Positions 62,781 to 64,000 of a stretch of DNA of 64,000 nucleotides are shown one piece after another. Numbering within the stretch: position 1 is the stretch's first letter; each line of letters begins with the position of its first letter. Origin of the DNA: Companilactobacillus nantensis DSM 16982. GTDB taxonomy: Bacteria; Bacillota; Bacilli; Lactobacillales; Lactobacillaceae. Where the stretch lies: the NCBI RefSeq assembly GCF_001435815.1, contig NZ_AZFV01000008.1, positions 16,882-80,881 on the forward strand, given 5' to 3'. The notes under the pieces are model-generated. The model did no database searches. It was not told where the DNA came from and saw only the letters and a program-made list of their open reading frames with translations. Both the position numbers and the translations under genes were made by a program.

Positions 62781-63827
62781 ATGGATAAAATTCTAGAAGT
62801 AAAAGATTTACATGTCGACTTTGATACCTATAACGGTACTGTCCATGCTATCCGTGGTGTTAACTTCCATTTAAACGCCGGTGAAACCTTAGCTATTGTT
62901 GGTGAATCTGGTTCAGGTAAGTCCATCACAGTTCGTTCAATCTTACAATTATTGGCTTCAAACGCCACTATCGCTAAAGGTGAAGTCCTTTATCACGGCG
63001 ATGACTTGTTACAAAAAAGTGATAAGGAAATGGATAAGATTCGTGGAAACAAAATTTCTATGATTTTCCAAGACCCTATGACTTCACTTGATCCAACTAT
63101 GACAATTGGTAAACAAGTTGCGGAACCGCTTTTGATTCACAACAATGTTTCCAAAAAAGATGCTTTAAAACGTGCTGAGGAAGTTCTTCGTTTAGTTGGA
63201 ATTCCTAACCCAGAAGCCAGAATGAATGACTACCCTCACCAATTCTCTGGTGGACAACGTCAACGTATCGTTATTGCGATTGCTATCGTTGATTACCCAG
63301 AAATTCTAATTGCCGATGAACCTACAACGGCGCTTGACGTTACTGTTCAGGCTCAAATCATTGATTTATTACGTGAACTTCAACAAAAAATTGGTACATC
63401 AATCATCTTCATCACCCATGACCTTGGTGTTGTTGCCGGAATTGCTGACCGTGTTGCTGTTATGTATGCCGGTCGTTTCGTTGAATATGGTTCCGTTGAA
63501 GATGTCTTTTACAATCCTCAACATCCATATACATGGGGCTTGCTCGATTCAATGCCTACGCTTGATACCAACGAAAATGCTCGTTTGAACTCAATTCCTG
63601 GTACTCCACCAAACTTGTTGGACCCACCAAAGGGTGACGCTTTTGCACCACGTAATGCTTACGCTATGCAAATTGATGAAGAAGAACAACCACCATTCTT
63701 TAAAGTATCTAAAAATCACTATGCAGCTACTTGGTTGCTTCATCCAGATGCACCAAAAGTTACACCACCAGCCGCAATTCTCAATCGCTACAAGAAATTT
63801 GAAAAGTTAGGAGGCAATGCTAAATAA
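62781..63827 (+). CDS. oppD: Oligopeptide ABC transporter ATP-binding protein
   Basis: A 348-aa ATPase. Walker A is GESGSGKSI, the signature is [15 protein letters not shown], Walker B is [15 protein letters not shown], and the oligopeptide-specific C-terminal extension is present (from about residue 230). The stop overlaps the next ATG by 1 bp. Confidence 0.92.
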   Translation: MDKILEVKDLHVDFDTYNGTVHAIRGVNFHLNAGETLAIVGESGSGKSITVRSILQLLASNATIAKGEVLYHGDDLLQKSDKEMDKIRGNKISMIFQDPMTSLDPTMTIGKQVAEPLLIHNNVSKKDALKRAEEVLRLVGIPNPEARMNDYPHQFSGGQRQRIVIAIAIVDYPEILIADEPTTALDVTVQAQIIDLLRELQQKIGTSIIFITHDLGVVAGIADRVAVMYAGRFVEYGSVEDVFYNPQHPYTWGLLDSMPTLDTNENARLNSIPGTPPNLLDPPKGDAFAPRNAYAMQIDEEEQPPFFKVSKNHYAATWLLHPDAPKVTPPAAILNRYKKFEKLGGNAK

Positions 63828-64000
63828 TGGCAGATGAAAGAGAAGTAATCGTATCCGTAAAAAATCTCAAACAATATTTCAACATTGGTAAACCTAACGA
63901 AGTAAAAGCCGTTGATGATGTTTCCTTTGATATTTACAAAGGTGAAACTTTTGGACTCGTTGGTGAATCTGGTTCTGGTAAGAGTACTACTGGACGTAGT
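63827..64000 (+). CDS. oppF: Oligopeptide ABC transporter ATP-binding protein (cut by window end)
   Basis: The first 58 codons are visible: [20 protein letters not shown], then Walker [12 protein letters not shown]. It pairs with OppD as the second ATPase of the transporter. The rest lies beyond the window. Confidence 0.88.
   Translation, partial: MADEREVIVSVKNLKQYFNIGKPNEVKAVDDVSFDIYKGETFGLVGESGSGKSTTGRS

Overview
The window looks like the chromosome of a low-GC Gram-positive of the Lactobacillaceae. Evidence: tagatose-6-phosphate genes, a lac PTS operon with a BglG-type antiterminator, WxL and lipoprotein surface proteins, Gly/AT-rich Shine-Dalgarno sites, EntA-type immunity proteins and an AgrC/ComD-like regulatory set. 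I think of the Companilactobacillus (alimentarius/farciminis) group, but that is inference. No phage, IS, rRNA or tRNA gene is visible.

Layout. 0.4-2.3 kb: lacC-lacD. 2.9-10.5 kb: small membrane protein, lectin/WxL surface protein, MerR regulator, secreted nuclease with a sunset-domain partner, flavodoxin, NAD-binding protein, two tandem histidine phosphatases. 10.9-12.2 kb: a Cys/Met enzyme behind a leader peptide with three Cys codons and a terminator. 12.2-17.6 kb: lacT-lacF-lacG-lacE read leftwards, with two LacT-type RAT/terminator modules. 18.4-23.3 kb: PEPCK/HPr-kinase-like protein, secreted protein, CoA-disulfide reductase-rhodanese, ProX. 23.5-26.7 kb: MacAB/YknXYZ-like exporter. 27.3-29.1 kb: NhaC-type transporter with a tyrosine T-box. 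29.6-32.4 kb: polar amino-acid ABC transporter. 33-35.6 kb: Bce-like ABC transporter. 36.2-39.7 kb: amino-acid permease, NrnA-like DHH enzyme, third histidine phosphatase. 39.7-56.8 kb: accessory region with XRE regulators fused to a membrane/PH-like domain, stand-alone paralogues of that domain, a YtrA-GntR ABC operon, two histidine kinases plus a LytTR regulator, and several EntA-type immunity proteins without a visible bacteriocin gene. 57.3-64 kb: hflX and oppABCDF (oppF cut by the window end).

The most striking content is non-coding. About nineteen copies (plus two remnants) of a ~175-190 bp cloverleaf-like element lie only between genes. Each has a long outer stem (P1) whose sequence differs from copy to copy yet stays self-complementary, and inner hairpins P2, P3 and P4. 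P2 and P4 change sequence by compensatory pairs around constant loops. In forward orientation the element starts near CTAGTCGG and ends GGAGACGGC. Six loci carry two copies in inverted arrangement with the CTAG ends facing inward across an AT-rich spacer, never the other way round. Fifteen of nineteen copies point their GACGGC end at the start of a gene. I do not recognise this family.

Other points of interest: a pair of kinases with complementary defects (one lacks the phospho-acceptor His, the other lacks the ATP-lid G boxes); a shared promoter motif linking the XRE operon to two PH-like genes; a shared 20-bp operator candidate for the LytTR regulator; a second ~152 bp structured repeat present twice; and an internal RAT inside the lac operon.
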